Shown: piece after piece, positions 44,577 to 53,958 of the stretch | Layout: each line of letters opens with the position of its first letter | Numbering within the stretch: position 1 is the stretch's first letter | From: Cytobacillus solani | GTDB taxonomy: Bacteria; Bacillota; Bacilli; Bacillales; Cytobacillaceae | DNA: 64,000 nt | Direction of reading: 5' to 3' | NCBI RefSeq assembly: GCF_001420595.1 | Contig: NZ_LJIX01000006.1 | Location: 2,651,058-2,715,057 of the forward strand | Position numbers and translations under genes: made by a program | Notes under the pieces: model-generated | Database searches by the model: none | Told to the model about the DNA's origin: nothing | The model's input: only the letters and a program-made list of their open reading frames with translations

Positions 44577-45641
44577 TTAATGGCCCATTGTTGCCGTGCC
44601 GTCATCTTCTCCAGTTTCAGTCACCTTTAAGATAGCGACGGCTCCTTTTTGAGCATGGTTGAATTGATGTGTTAGAATTGAATAGCTGCCTTCACGTGTA
44701 ACTGTAAATTCTACAACTGCTCCACCACTAGCTGGAAGCATAACTGTTTGAAGACCTTTCATATGATTAAATGGATTGCCGTCCATATATACATCATCGA
44801 AGACAGTTCCAACTACATGGAATGAGCTTACTTCATTCGGACCTACGTTATTAACATAAATTCTAACCTTGTCACCAACCTTAGCTAGTAATGGTTTATC
44901 TTTAAGGCTAAATGTATCACCATTTGTGTTTTGGTCGCCTTCTTTCAATGCTTTTGTAGACATGACCACATGACTAGGAACACCATTTGTAAAGTCTTCT
45001 AAATCATTGTACTTATACCATTCATTTTGAACGATAACAAATTCTCTATCGATATCTTTATCTGTCGGATACCCAGCTTTTGGTTTAACAATGATTGTTC
45101 CATGCATACCATTCGCAATATGTGATAGTACTGGTGATGTTCCACAATGATACATAAAGACACCTGGTTTATTTGCTGGATAGCTGAATGTTCCTGTTTC
45201 ATCAGGCTCTACATTTGTGAAGTCCTTTGAAGGTGATGCATGTACAGCATGAAAGTCCATGCTATGCGGAATGGCTGGATCCATATTTTTTAGTGTGAAG
45301 TTAATTGTATCTCCTTCATTTACTACTACTAATGGCCCTGGTGCCTCTCCATTAAAAGTCCATGCCTTGTACATTTTTCCTTTATCAATTTCAATATCAG
45401 TTATTTGTGAAGTCATTTCCACGTTTACTTCGTTCGGGCCAACTCGCTCCATTTTTAATGGAATTGGTTTTTGATTCAGCCCTTGATGCGGCTTAATTAC
45501 TTCTACCTCACCTTTTTCTGCTGCCAATACCTTTTGTTCCATATCCTTGTTGTTTTTTGAATCTGCTGCTTGTTGGTTGCATCCTGTTAAAAGTCCAATG
45601 CCTAAAGCGGAAGTAAGAAGAATTTTTACACCTTTATTCAT
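44577..45641 (-). CDS. nirK: Copper-containing nitrite reductase NirK (lipoprotein)
   Basis: A 354-residue protein that reduces nitrite to NO. The lipobox LLTGC (Cys21) anchors it outside the membrane, as in Geobacillus NirK. Type 1 copper ligands are His126, Cys166, His174 and Met179 (PHSMDFH, MYHCGTSPVLSHIANGMHG). Type 2 ligands are His131, His165 and His325, and the catalytic pair is Asp129 and His275 (SSFHVVG). All are present, so the enzyme should be active. It is read from an FNR-type promoter and followed by nosD, nosL, nosY and nosF. Confidence 0.97.
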   Translation of the reverse strand: MNKGVKILLTSALGIGLLTGCNQQAADSKNNKDMEQKVLAAEKGEVEVIKPHQGLNQKPIPLKMERVGPNEVNVEMTSQITDIEIDKGKMYKAWTFNGEAPGPLVVVNEGDTINFTLKNMDPAIPHSMDFHAVHASPSKDFTNVEPDETGTFSYPANKPGVFMYHCGTSPVLSHIANGMHGTIIVKPKAGYPTDKDIDREFVIVQNEWYKYNDLEDFTNGVPSHVVMSTKALKEGDQNTNGDTFSLKDKPLLAKVGDKVRIYVNNVGPNEVSSFHVVGTVFDDVYMDGNPFNHMKGLQTVMLPASGGAVVEFTVTREGSYSILTHQFNHAQKGAVAILKVTETGEDDGTATMGH

Positions 45642-45680
45642 TTGTGTTTCCCCCTCTTTTTAATTTCCTTTCATACTTTT

Positions 45681-45723
45681 ATAATAATGACATTCCGCAT
45701 CCAAATAGGTGATTTTTCTCACA
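45681..45723 (-). promoter_or_regulatory. FNR-type box and promoter of nirK
   Basis: GGTGA-TTTTTC-TCACA (45708-45723) matches the FNR/CRP consensus TGTGA-N6-TCACA at nine of ten bases. On the minus strand a TATTAT (45681-45686) would give a start near 45674, placing the box centre at -41.5, the class II activator position. Anaerobic induction of nirK is therefore likely. A second TGTGAAG repeat lies upstream (about 45735-45760). Confidence 0.7.
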
Positions 45724-45895
45724 TAAGCATATAAATGTGTGAAGGATTTGTGAAGAAGTGTGTAATCAAGTGATAAAGGTTGTTTTGTTCTGAAATTATT
45801 GCGAAAATATTTCTAACCTGATCGATAAAGGAGGAACTTGTCTAGTTTCAGCCTTCCTATCTACTCGATTTCTTTAAGTCTGAACATTTAACATA

Positions 45896-45936
45896 AAAAA
45901 GGTACGAAAACCTCCATCATGGTTTCGTACCTTTTT
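45896..45936. terminator. Strong bidirectional terminator
   Basis: AAAAAGGTACGAAAACC and GGTTTCGTACCTTTTT pair almost perfectly around TCCATCAT. It ends the DUF1836 gene. The remaining intergenic stretch to 45641 carries only the nirK promoter. Confidence 0.9.
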
Positions 45937-45996
45937 CTTTGCTAAGACGATTTTGTATACCTTAAAAGCGATTGTTGTCCCTTATTTTCCTACAGA

Positions 45997-46584
45997 TTAC
46001 TTCTCTTTTTTCTTTTGTACGATAGCTAATTCATCAACGAGCTTTTCTGCAGCTCTACGATAAAGATTACTCATATTTGCAAGGGAAGCTATCATTAATA
46101 TTTTTTGAAGATCTTCTTTTTCAGGATCTTCGAGCAAATCGATTTCATTTTTGACAACGATTGATTTTGCGACTATGTCCTCATTGAAGTTTTCGATATT
46201 TTTGCTTGCAACATGCAGATAGCTTTCATAAAAACCGTCTAGATGAAATTGATTCATACTCGTTTTTTCATTAATTTTAAAAAGTGTCTCCTTAATATCA
46301 TTAATAGAAAGTACCCCTTTTAATTGATAAATGAGACTTATTAAAATGAGATGTTCTTTGGAATATTTTTTGTTCTTGATTGGGAAAAACAATTTGCCTT
46401 TAGCATAATTATTAATCATCGTTTTTGTTAGAACCTTTTCATCTTCATTCCGTTTAGAGTTGCTGAATTTATTTTCAAACAATTGGATGACCTGATCCAT
46501 GTATAAATCGATTTGCGGAATCTCTTCTAATGTAATTTGATTATTTAAGCCAAGTTTATCTATCATATCCTGTATTTGATCCAT
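45997..46584 (-). CDS. DUF1836 domain protein
   Basis: A 195-residue protein whose residues 20-140 match the DUF1836 pattern: IPQIDLYMDQVIQLFE, TKTMINNYAKGKLFFPIKNKKYSKEHLILISLIYQLKGVLSINDI. The start is thought to form a MerR-like helix-turn-helix that binds DNA. The function is unknown. It stands alone. Confidence 0.83.
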   Translation of the reverse strand: MDQIQDMIDKLGLNNQITLEEIPQIDLYMDQVIQLFENKFSNSKRNEDEKVLTKTMINNYAKGKLFFPIKNKKYSKEHLILISLIYQLKGVLSINDIKETLFKINEKTSMNQFHLDGFYESYLHVASKNIENFNEDIVAKSIVVKNEIDLLEDPEKEDLQKILMIASLANMSNLYRRAAEKLVDELAIVQKKKEK

Positions 46585-46725
46585 TCTATTCCCCTACTAT
46601 AATATTTATTAATTTAATATTACTTAAAAAAAAGGGTTATGTAAATGTTGACTACTTGATAGAATGGTTATATGATTATAAGTAGTTATCAATACTACAT
46701 CAAACGCTAATAGGGGGATTTACTT

Positions 46726-47373
46726 ATGAATTCTTATATTCGAGAGCCAATTAATGGACTGACCCATCTCGCTGGCGCCATTCTTTCTTTCATTGGGTTG
46801 TTAGCTATGGTCATTAAGGCTTCTATGACAACCTCATCTGCACTTGCCATTACAGCAGTAATCATTTTTGGAATTAGCATGATACTGCTTTATTCAGCTT
46901 CGGCAACCTATCATATGGTCATTGCTAAAGACAAAGTAATCGCATTTTTAAGAAGGCTTGACCATTCCATGATTTTCATATTAATTGCAGGCTCGTATAC
47001 ACCATTTTGCTTGATCAGCTTAAACGGAGTAACAGGGTGGTTATTATTTGGAATCGTTACGGCAGTAGCCATCTCTGGCATATTATTTAAAATGATCTGG
47101 TTCAACTGTCCAAGATGGCTTTCAACTGCTCTTTATATTGCAATGGGCTGGATTATTATATTTGCATTCTCTCCACTTTCAGAATCATTAAGTTCCCCTG
47201 GTCTGTTTTTATTAATTTTTGGAGGGGTTCTTTACACCATTGGCGGAGCCATTTATGCAATAAAACCTAAATTTTTGGAGTTCAAACATTTCGGCTTTCA
47301 TGAAATTTTTCATATTTTTATTATGCTTGGCAGCCTCGCCCATTTTTTAAGTGTTTTCTTATACGTGATATAG
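46726..47373 (+). CDS. trhA: Hemolysin III / PAQR family membrane protein (TrhA)
   Basis: A 215-residue protein with seven transmembrane helices. The PAQR zinc-site residues are seen in SATYHM, LDHSMIFILIAGSYTPF and the late HEIFHIFIMLGSLAHF. In E. coli and Bacillus this family (YqfA/YplQ) affects membrane energetics and lipid composition; direct hemolysis is doubtful. AGGGGG precedes the ATG and a terminator follows. Confidence 0.9.
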   Translation: MNSYIREPINGLTHLAGAILSFIGLLAMVIKASMTTSSALAITAVIIFGISMILLYSASATYHMVIAKDKVIAFLRRLDHSMIFILIAGSYTPFCLISLNGVTGWLLFGIVTAVAISGILFKMIWFNCPRWLSTALYIAMGWIIIFAFSPLSESLSSPGLFLLIFGGVLYTIGGAIYAIKPKFLEFKHFGFHEIFHIFIMLGSLAHFLSVFLYVI

Positions 47374-47375
47374 TA

Positions 47376-47414
47376 AAAACCGTTCTGCGCTAATAAGCAG
47401 AACGGTTTTTTTTA
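47376..47414 (+). terminator. Rho-independent terminator of trhA
   Basis: AAAACCGTTCTGC and GCAGAACGGTTTT form a perfect 13-bp stem around GCTAATAA, followed by T8. Its end overlaps the stop of the converging small membrane gene. Confidence 0.92.
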
Positions 47415-47669
47415 TTGCATATTAAATAGTGCGGCAAAGATTACTGCAAAGAACAAAATAATTATAATGACAAGGATAATATATAGAACAACAATGATCC
47501 ATCCTAATACTTTTCTTCCAGTAACAATCAGGTATATACCAAGGCCTAGCAATCCTAAAATAAAGCCGAGAATCCCCCATAATACAGGACTTTTATTATG
47601 CTTAGGTGCATCTATTACTAAATAAATCGTCACAGCTACACTAATAAGTAACCCTAATGAAAATTCCAT
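47412..47669 (-). CDS. Small membrane protein, unrecognised
   Basis: An 85-residue protein with three hydrophobic segments (LGLLISVAVTIYLVIDAP, WGILGFILGLLGLGIYLIV, then a 30-residue Ile-rich helix). The GLLGLGIYLIVTGRK turn recalls small PLDN-like membrane proteins of Bacilli, but no family can be named. AGGAGGGACC lies before the ATG at 47669. Confidence 0.65.
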   Translation of the reverse strand: MEFSLGLLISVAVTIYLVIDAPKHNKSPVLWGILGFILGLLGLGIYLIVTGRKVLGWIIVVLYIILVIIIILFFAVIFAALFNMQ

Positions 47670-47744
47670 CTAGGTCCCTCCTTTTGCAGAATGATTCCAC
47701 AATTTAATATTATACTATTTTTACCGAATTATTACATTGGATTT

Positions 47745-49115
47745 TTAGTTCAGAATTCTTTTGATAAATTTTAATCCATTTTTCATTGTTGGGTATCGAA
47801 AGGGAAGATCAAACATGGTTGTTTGTTTTAAAATACTTTTTTCATGGGTAAATACATCGAAGCTCCCCTTACCATGATACGCGCCTATTCCGCTTTCTCC
47901 TACTCCGCCAAATGGCAAATAAGGGGAGCTAAGGTGATAAACGGTGTCATTAATACAGCCCCCGCCAAATGAAATCTCGTTCAATATTTTTTTCTGTATT
48001 TTTTCATTTTCTGTAAAAATATATAATGCAAGTGGTTTATGTCTACTTTGAATCTCACTGATAATCTTCGGCAAGGATTCATAATCCATCACAGGCAAAA
48101 TCGGCCCAAATATTTCATCCTGCATCACTTCATCATTCCAGTGAATCATATCTAATATCGTCGGTTCGATGGTAAGTTTGGTTTCATCATATTTCCCGCC
48201 AAGATACTGTTCGCCATTATTTAGAAAGGATATTAGCCGCTTAAAATGCCTCTCACTTACTATTTTTGTAAATTGACCGGAATCAAAAATATTTTCACTA
48301 TATAGGTCATGAATAGCCAGTTTTAGTTCATGTAAAAATTCATTCTTCACACGACTGTGTACATATAAATAATCAGGTGCTACACAAGTTTGTCCTGCAT
48401 TTGTAAATTTGCCCCAAGCAATCCTCTTTGCTGCTAATTTCAGGTTTGCATCTTCATGAACAATACACGGACTTTTTCCTCCTAACTCAAGGGTAACTGG
48501 AGTTAAATTTTTTGCAGCTGCTTGCATAACTACCTTTCCAACGGACACACTGCCTGTAAAAAAGATATAATCAACCTTTTCATTCAGCAAAGCCGTGCTC
48601 ACCCCAACACCGCCTTCAACAACAGCAATATACTCTTCAGGGAAATTTTCACTAATCAGTTTGTCTAACAAAGCAGATGTATTCGGTGTTAATTCCGAAG
48701 GCTTCAAAATTACACAGTTTCCAGCTGCAAGCGCACCTGCCAGTGGGGCTATAGCTAATTGAAACGGATAATTCCACGGAGAGATTACTAGAGCAACTCC
48801 ATACGGTTCTGGATAGATATAGCTTTTTGATCCAAGCGTTGCCAGAGAAGATTTCACCCTTCTCGGTTTGGCCCAAGCATGCAAATGCTTCAGAGTAAAT
48901 TTTATCTCTTCAAGTACAATTCCTATTTCTGTTAAATACGTATCAAATTCACTTTTGTTTAAATCCTTCTTTAAAGCATCCATCAATTCTTGTTCATTTG
49001 TTCGAATAAGACTTTGTAGTTTTTTCAAGGCTTCCAGCCGAAAAGATAGCTCCTTCGTTTTTCCCTGTAAATAGAACTTCCTTTGTTTCTCTATCAAGTC
49101 TCCATATTTCTCCAC
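47745..49115 (-). CDS. ywdH: Aldehyde dehydrogenase (class 3 type)
   Basis: A 456-residue NAD(P)-dependent dehydrogenase, the length of B. subtilis YwdH. Active-site residues: Asn in ISPWNYPFQL, Glu in LELGGKSPC, Cys in FTNAGQTCVAPDY; FTGSVSVGK binds the cofactor. The C-terminal extension is hydrophobic-basic, as in class 3 enzymes for fatty or aromatic aldehydes. The GTG start follows AAAGGGGG. It is a single gene; the named orthology is an estimate. Confidence 0.87.
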   Translation of the reverse strand: MEKYGDLIEKQRKFYLQGKTKELSFRLEALKKLQSLIRTNEQELMDALKKDLNKSEFDTYLTEIGIVLEEIKFTLKHLHAWAKPRRVKSSLATLGSKSYIYPEPYGVALVISPWNYPFQLAIAPLAGALAAGNCVILKPSELTPNTSALLDKLISENFPEEYIAVVEGGVGVSTALLNEKVDYIFFTGSVSVGKVVMQAAAKNLTPVTLELGGKSPCIVHEDANLKLAAKRIAWGKFTNAGQTCVAPDYLYVHSRVKNEFLHELKLAIHDLYSENIFDSGQFTKIVSERHFKRLISFLNNGEQYLGGKYDETKLTIEPTILDMIHWNDEVMQDEIFGPILPVMDYESLPKIISEIQSRHKPLALYIFTENEKIQKKILNEISFGGGCINDTVYHLSSPYLPFGGVGESGIGAYHGKGSFDVFTHEKSILKQTTMFDLPFRYPTMKNGLKFIKRILN

Positions 49116-49250
49116 TTTAGCGCCCCCTTTTTCATCATGATTGAATTAATTAAATTGTAGCATTATCCAAGAATGATTAACATTCCTCCGCGAAAGTCTT
49201 TACATAACTTCATATAACTGTGGAACACTTACTATTGGGAGGGGTAGCAA

Positions 49251-50168
49251 ATGTTAGGTGATTTACTAAAAAAAACTTTTTCGTCAAATAAGAAGAACAA
49301 TCCGTTTTATGAAAAATCAAACACAGAAGAAATTCAAATTAAAGAACAAAAAATTCATGCTGACATTGAATATTCAATGTCAATATTTAAAAAAATCTAT
49401 TCCTTTCCTGATAATAAAGATGTCAAATTCCGAACGTTTCAAATTGGCGGATTGAATAAGCAGGCTTGTCTTATTTCTATTTCAACCATAACCGATATTA
49501 AGCTTTTAGATGAATACGCGATTCAACCGTTGCTGAACAATGATAACCCATCATGTAGTATCGAGAATTTATTAGCGGTACAAGCTTTATCTACTGTCGA
49601 TTGTAATAAGGATGCAATCTATGAAATCAATAAAGGGAATGCTGTATTACTTATTGATGACTACACGAAAGCCTATAGCATCACGGCTGCTAATTTTCAA
49701 GGAAGAGATGTAAGCAATGCTGATAATGAAATCGTTCTTAAAGGGCCTAAAGAAGCATTTACTGAAAAGGCAGCGTCCAATATCTCTCTCATTCGAAAAA
49801 GAATTAGGGATGAAAACCTTATCGTAGAATCGGCTGTTTTATCTAAACGGACAAATAATGAACTCTTTATTGTCTATATCAAAGATTTAGCAAATGAGCA
49901 ATTGCTCGACAATATCAAAAATAGGGTTAACTCATTAAATGTAGATTCTGTGCAAAACCTTGCCTTGCTGGAGCAGCATATAGAGGAGAGAAAGCTTTCA
50001 TTATTCCCATCCATTCTTTATACAGAAAGACCGGATCGAGCTTCAGCTTTTCTCGAAGATGGTTATATTGTTTTGTTAATGGATAATTCACCGGATTCAT
50101 TAGTGCTGCCAGCTACCTTTTGGTCTTTCTTCCATATTTCTGAAGATCACTATTTAATATTGTTTTAA
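49251..50168 (+). CDS. Truncated GerA-family germinant receptor subunit (N-terminal soluble domain only)
   Basis: The 305 residues match the cytoplasmic N-terminal domain of GerA-type proteins (for example NADNEIVLKGPKEAFTEKAASNISLIRKR and YTERPDRASAFLEDGYIVLLMDN). They stop just where the membrane domain should begin: relatives continue ...FFEFFSAFEDYFLNW, here ...FHISEDHYLILF then stop. Full-length GerA proteins are near 490 residues. GGGAGGGG before the ATG is intact, so a stand-alone soluble product is possible, although a C-terminal deletion is more likely. No gerB or gerC partner follows. Confidence 0.75.
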   Translation: MLGDLLKKTFSSNKKNNPFYEKSNTEEIQIKEQKIHADIEYSMSIFKKIYSFPDNKDVKFRTFQIGGLNKQACLISISTITDIKLLDEYAIQPLLNNDNPSCSIENLLAVQALSTVDCNKDAIYEINKGNAVLLIDDYTKAYSITAANFQGRDVSNADNEIVLKGPKEAFTEKAASNISLIRKRIRDENLIVESAVLSKRTNNELFIVYIKDLANEQLLDNIKNRVNSLNVDSVQNLALLEQHIEERKLSLFPSILYTERPDRASAFLEDGYIVLLMDNSPDSLVLPATFWSFFHISEDHYLILF

Positions 50169-50474
50169 TGATTATCTCACTTTATTCTTTATGATTTACA
50201 ATTACACTGTGGAGAGATAAAAAAAAAGCAGGTTCTATTGCTGTGTTTTCATTAACAGCGGCGACATTTGTATGTGCCTTACTAGGCGTACTGAAATGAT
50301 TTCGTTTTATTCTTGACCTCTTCCAATAGAAAAATGAGCAAATTTCTAGTAGAATAGACAATATATTTAGCGACTCTAAATATTATTCTTTATCGGATGC
50401 AATTTTACCAGTATCAGCAATTATTCTGGAAAAGTATCCTAAAAACAAGTTTTCATTATAGGAGGAAATCTTTA
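50169..50474. other. Gene-free stretch with a possible gene tail
   Basis: A short frame (50200-50299) reads ITLWRDKKKAGSIAVFS and then a hydrophobic tail ending CALLGVLK before a TGA. It lacks a start and may be the C-terminus of a lost membrane protein. The right part holds the promoter and AGGAGG of the MFS gene. Confidence 0.3.
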
Positions 50475-51674
50475 ATGGGTAGTGATTCACGTTCTGAATC
50501 TGCAGTAAAACAGCAGATACATACCGAGAAAATATGGACTCGTGATTTTGTTATCATTTGTTTATCTAATTTTTTTATTTTTCTTGGGTTTCAAATGACC
50601 TTGCCAACAATTCCATTATTTGTAGAGGAGCTTGGAGGAAATGATCAACTAATAGGGATCGTTGTGGGGATTTTTACTTTTTCTGCCCTTCTTCTACGGC
50701 CATATGCAGGGCATGCACTAGAGTCTAAAGGAAGAAGGTTTGTATACCTGACTGGACTTGGAATTTTCGTCCTATCTGTCGGTTCGTTTGGATTTGTTAA
50801 AAGTTTAGTTTTCTTGTTTATTATGAGGATTATCCAAGGACTGGGATGGGGTTTTTCAACAACAGCTTCCGGTACAATTGCAACAGATTTAATACCAGCT
50901 AAAAGACGCGGGGAAGGGATGGGCTATTATGGTCTTTCAGGAAACTTGGCCCTCGCATTCGGACCGACATTAGGTCTTGCTTTAGTCGGTGTGGTTTCTT
51001 TCACCCAGCTATTTTTAATCTGTGCAATTCTTGGCCTTGCTGCATTTTTCTTATCCTCCACGATTCGATATAAGAAAGTTGAGCCGCAGACTGTACAGCT
51101 TAAAAAATGGGATATTTACGAAAAAAGTGCCCTCCCTCCATCCATGCTCTTATTTTTTATCACAGTTACATTCGGGGGAATCGCATCCTTTCTTCCCATC
51201 TATTCAGCTCAGAAAGGAATCCCTGGTATTCAATGGTATTTCCTCCTCTATGCACTAGCTTTAATGGTTAGTCGAACTTTTGCAGGAAAACTGTATGATC
51301 AGAAAGGACATCGTGCTGTTTTCATTCCTGGCGCACTATTAATTATTATTTCTATGATCCTATTATCATGGCTGCCAAACAGTCTATTTCTTTATATTGC
51401 TGCGATTTTGTATGGTCTTGGATTCGGGACTGTTCAGCCTGCTTTACAAGCTTGGTCTGTTAAAGAGGCACCTGCTAATCGCAGAGGAATGGCGAATGCA
51501 ACTTTCTTCTCCTTCTTTGATCTTGGTGTCGGAATCGGTGCGATCATGTTTGGACAAATTGCCCACTGGTTTGGATACAGTGCTATTTATGCTGTTTCAG
51601 CAGTTTCTGTACTTTGCTCTATCATTCTTTATCTTGGTATGCTTTCAAAAACTAGGAAAGTTCAAAAGGCCTAG
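50475..51674 (+). CDS. MFS transporter
   Basis: A 399-residue protein of twelve helices from the ATG at 50475, which has AGGAGG upstream; the longer open frame before it lacks a site. Motif A is seen in LLLRPYAGHALESKGRRFVY and SRTFAGKLYDQKGHRAVF. The family exports drugs or small molecules in most relatives of this kind (SetA/YfkF-like). The substrate is unknown. A strong terminator follows. Confidence 0.86.
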   Translation: MGSDSRSESAVKQQIHTEKIWTRDFVIICLSNFFIFLGFQMTLPTIPLFVEELGGNDQLIGIVVGIFTFSALLLRPYAGHALESKGRRFVYLTGLGIFVLSVGSFGFVKSLVFLFIMRIIQGLGWGFSTTASGTIATDLIPAKRRGEGMGYYGLSGNLALAFGPTLGLALVGVVSFTQLFLICAILGLAAFFLSSTIRYKKVEPQTVQLKKWDIYEKSALPPSMLLFFITVTFGGIASFLPIYSAQKGIPGIQWYFLLYALALMVSRTFAGKLYDQKGHRAVFIPGALLIIISMILLSWLPNSLFLYIAAILYGLGFGTVQPALQAWSVKEAPANRRGMANATFFSFFDLGVGIGAIMFGQIAHWFGYSAIYAVSAVSVLCSIILYLGMLSKTRKVQKA

Positions 51675-51686
51675 GAGCATTATTTT

Positions 51687-51736
51687 AAAATCTTCCTCCG
51701 CTACAATCTATTCGTCCGGAGGAAGATTTTTTTACT
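51687..51736. terminator. Terminator between the MFS gene and the ger operon
   Basis: AAAATCTTCCTCCG and CGGAGGAAGATTTT form a perfect 14-bp stem around a 16-nt loop, followed by T7 on the plus strand and A/T-rich on the other. Confidence 0.9.
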
Positions 51737-51761
51737 TCATATATATTTATTAAGTTCTGTG

Positions 51762-52847
51762 CTATTCAACGATTCCTGATTGAATAATATCCATCGTGAC
51801 CTGTACAGATATTTTTATATCCGGATAGATTTCTTCCCATTTTTCCTTATTCCAATTACGCGTTCGAGAACGAACCTCTTCACCAATGCCTAAAGGATCA
51901 ATTTCTTTTTCTTGAAATTGTTTAATCATTTCTTCCGAATTACGTTTTATATCCTCTTCAAATGCCTTTTCTAACTCCTTTATCTTACGATCGGTTAATT
52001 CCCCATCATTATATTCTCGAATCATTGATTTTAACTTTACTTTTACAGTAATCTCAGAGTTTGTCATTGGTTTTGGAATATGATACTTTCTCTTTGAGCT
52101 AATATTAAATATAGAAAGTTTAGTTTTTTCACCCAATTGAATTGCATGAGTATCATTTTCCCCTTTTCGATTCAAGAGAATTTTCAAATAAAAATACATT
52201 TTCTCTTCAATTTGATCGACCAATTTATCCTCATCAAATAAACCGATTGCTTTAAGGTTTATTTTGCCATTCTTTTGTTCAATTATAGGAAGCATCGGGT
52301 CTATTCCTTCTGCGTAATACTTATATGAAAATTGATGTAAATTCGTTTTATGAATTAAACCTGATTCGATATTTTGCTCGATAAGATTAGATAAAAATAT
52401 CCCATTATCCATATTTCCATACTGCTTATTTAGCAATTCTTTTGGGCTTCCGTCAACCACTGCAAGATAAACATTTGACCCTACAGATGGATCCCGCTCC
52501 AATGTGTCTAATAAATCCTTAATTCCTCTTTCTGCAGTTTTCTTTTCATATAAAGTTACTTCTAGTTTCCCACTGACCAAAGGTTTTTCTGATTGCAAAC
52601 TAAGTTTATCGCGAACTTCTTTACTTAAAATAGAAGAAGCAACCAATGTTTCATTTTTCACCGATTTATCTGGTTGAAAATTCGGGAAAACTGCAGTAAG
52701 CTCTATTTTATCTTCATCAATGTATTCGTAACCCGCTGCTGTAGCCAATTGAATATCATCCAGCACTCTTGCCTTAATATTCATACATCCCGAAAGAAAA
52801 AGTAGCATTGTTAGGCAAAGAATTAGGAAATTAGGTACCCTTCTCAA
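51762..52847 (-). CDS. Spore germination protein GerC-type lipoprotein
   Basis: A 361-residue protein of the Ger(x)C family with lipobox FLSGC near residue 21. QLATAAGYEYIDEDKIELTAVFPNF at the N-terminus and the charged helical C-terminus (KKIKELEKAFEEDIKRNSEEMI-like) are typical. It is the lipid-anchored subunit of a germinant receptor in the spore inner membrane. The TTG start overlaps the GerB gene by 17 bases. Confidence 0.9.
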   Translation of the reverse strand: MRRVPNFLILCLTMLLFLSGCMNIKARVLDDIQLATAAGYEYIDEDKIELTAVFPNFQPDKSVKNETLVASSILSKEVRDKLSLQSEKPLVSGKLEVTLYEKKTAERGIKDLLDTLERDPSVGSNVYLAVVDGSPKELLNKQYGNMDNGIFLSNLIEQNIESGLIHKTNLHQFSYKYYAEGIDPMLPIIEQKNGKINLKAIGLFDEDKLVDQIEEKMYFYLKILLNRKGENDTHAIQLGEKTKLSIFNISSKRKYHIPKPMTNSEITVKVKLKSMIREYNDGELTDRKIKELEKAFEEDIKRNSEEMIKQFQEKEIDPLGIGEEVRSRTRNWNKEKWEEIYPDIKISVQVTMDIIQSGIVE

Positions 52848-53937
52848 ACTTCCCCCTCCTCATTTTAGATAGCAGAAAAGATATTAAGGTGAGCAAAGGA
52901 ACATAAATGAAGCCTAAACATAATCCTATTAACGACATCGTTTTACTTAACAGAGCAATATCCTCTCTTCCCTGTACTGCTACAGTTACACAAAATAATA
53001 TACTCAGTATTACGATTACCACTCTTTTTGGCTTTAAATTAAAAATTTTTTGAATGCCTTTTGTTGAAGCCCAAACAGATAAACAGATATTTGGAAGAAT
53101 GATCAAAGCCCATGATGTAATACCAATGTACTCAAACCTTTCTACAAATGGCATTTCAACAATTTTCCATAATGATAAGGTTGCCCAAATTTGCCTACTT
53201 ACTTGCTTCTCACTAAAAAATCCAATAGTGATGATTAAAATGAATAAATAAATGACCATCGTTAATAAATTCCCTAAATGCGCCCACTTTTGCGATTTTT
53301 TTGGGTGCTTAATATATGGATAATACATGAGCAAGGTTGAAAACCCTAAATATCCTATAATCATATCTTTAATAGAAAAAGTGATATCCTTAATGGAGTG
53401 GTTCCAAATGGGCAGCAAATTCCGAAAATGTGCAAACTCGATTGGGAATAGAAATGTAAAAAATAAATAAAATGGAATGCATACACCTAAAAAGCTAAGA
53501 CCAGTAACAACGCGGAAACCACCAGATACACAATAATAGACAAGAATAATAAAGATCAGACTAAACATGTAAATATTTATTGTAGGAAACATCCATACCT
53601 CAACAATTTCAATATAATTTCTTAAAGTTACAATTCCTATCAATAACCAATAAATAATCCATATTAAGCTTATGAAGCTGCCAACCCACTTTCCAAATAT
53701 ATCCTTTTGAATCTGTACAATATCCTTCTGATGTCTGTTAAGTAGTAGATACATTAACCAAATAATGAAACTTACCATCATACCCGCAGCTAAAACAACC
53801 ATCCAAGAGTCATTCCCAGCGGACTTCATAATGACCCGCTGGAATCCTAACACGCCAATCCCAACTTGAACAGCATTAATGATAAAGAAAACGAGAAAAG
53901 GTGATATTTGCAGTTCTTTTGTTTCCAAATCAAACAC
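52831..53937 (-). CDS. Spore germination protein GerB-type permease
   Basis: A 368-residue integral membrane protein with ten helices, APC-superfamily fold, matching GerAB/GerKB types (ISPFLVFFIINAVQVGIGVLGFQR at the start). This subunit binds the germinant, often an amino acid. The GTG start is 21 bp after the GerA gene. The specific germinant cannot be read. Confidence 0.9.
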   Translation of the reverse strand: MFDLETKELQISPFLVFFIINAVQVGIGVLGFQRVIMKSAGNDSWMVVLAAGMMVSFIIWLMYLLLNRHQKDIVQIQKDIFGKWVGSFISLIWIIYWLLIGIVTLRNYIEIVEVWMFPTINIYMFSLIFIILVYYCVSGGFRVVTGLSFLGVCIPFYLFFTFLFPIEFAHFRNLLPIWNHSIKDITFSIKDMIIGYLGFSTLLMYYPYIKHPKKSQKWAHLGNLLTMVIYLFILIITIGFFSEKQVSRQIWATLSLWKIVEMPFVERFEYIGITSWALIILPNICLSVWASTKGIQKIFNLKPKRVVIVILSILFCVTVAVQGREDIALLSKTMSLIGLCLGFIYVPLLTLISFLLSKMRRGKFEKGT

Positions 53938-53958
53938 ACGCTCCCTTTCTCTATCCCT

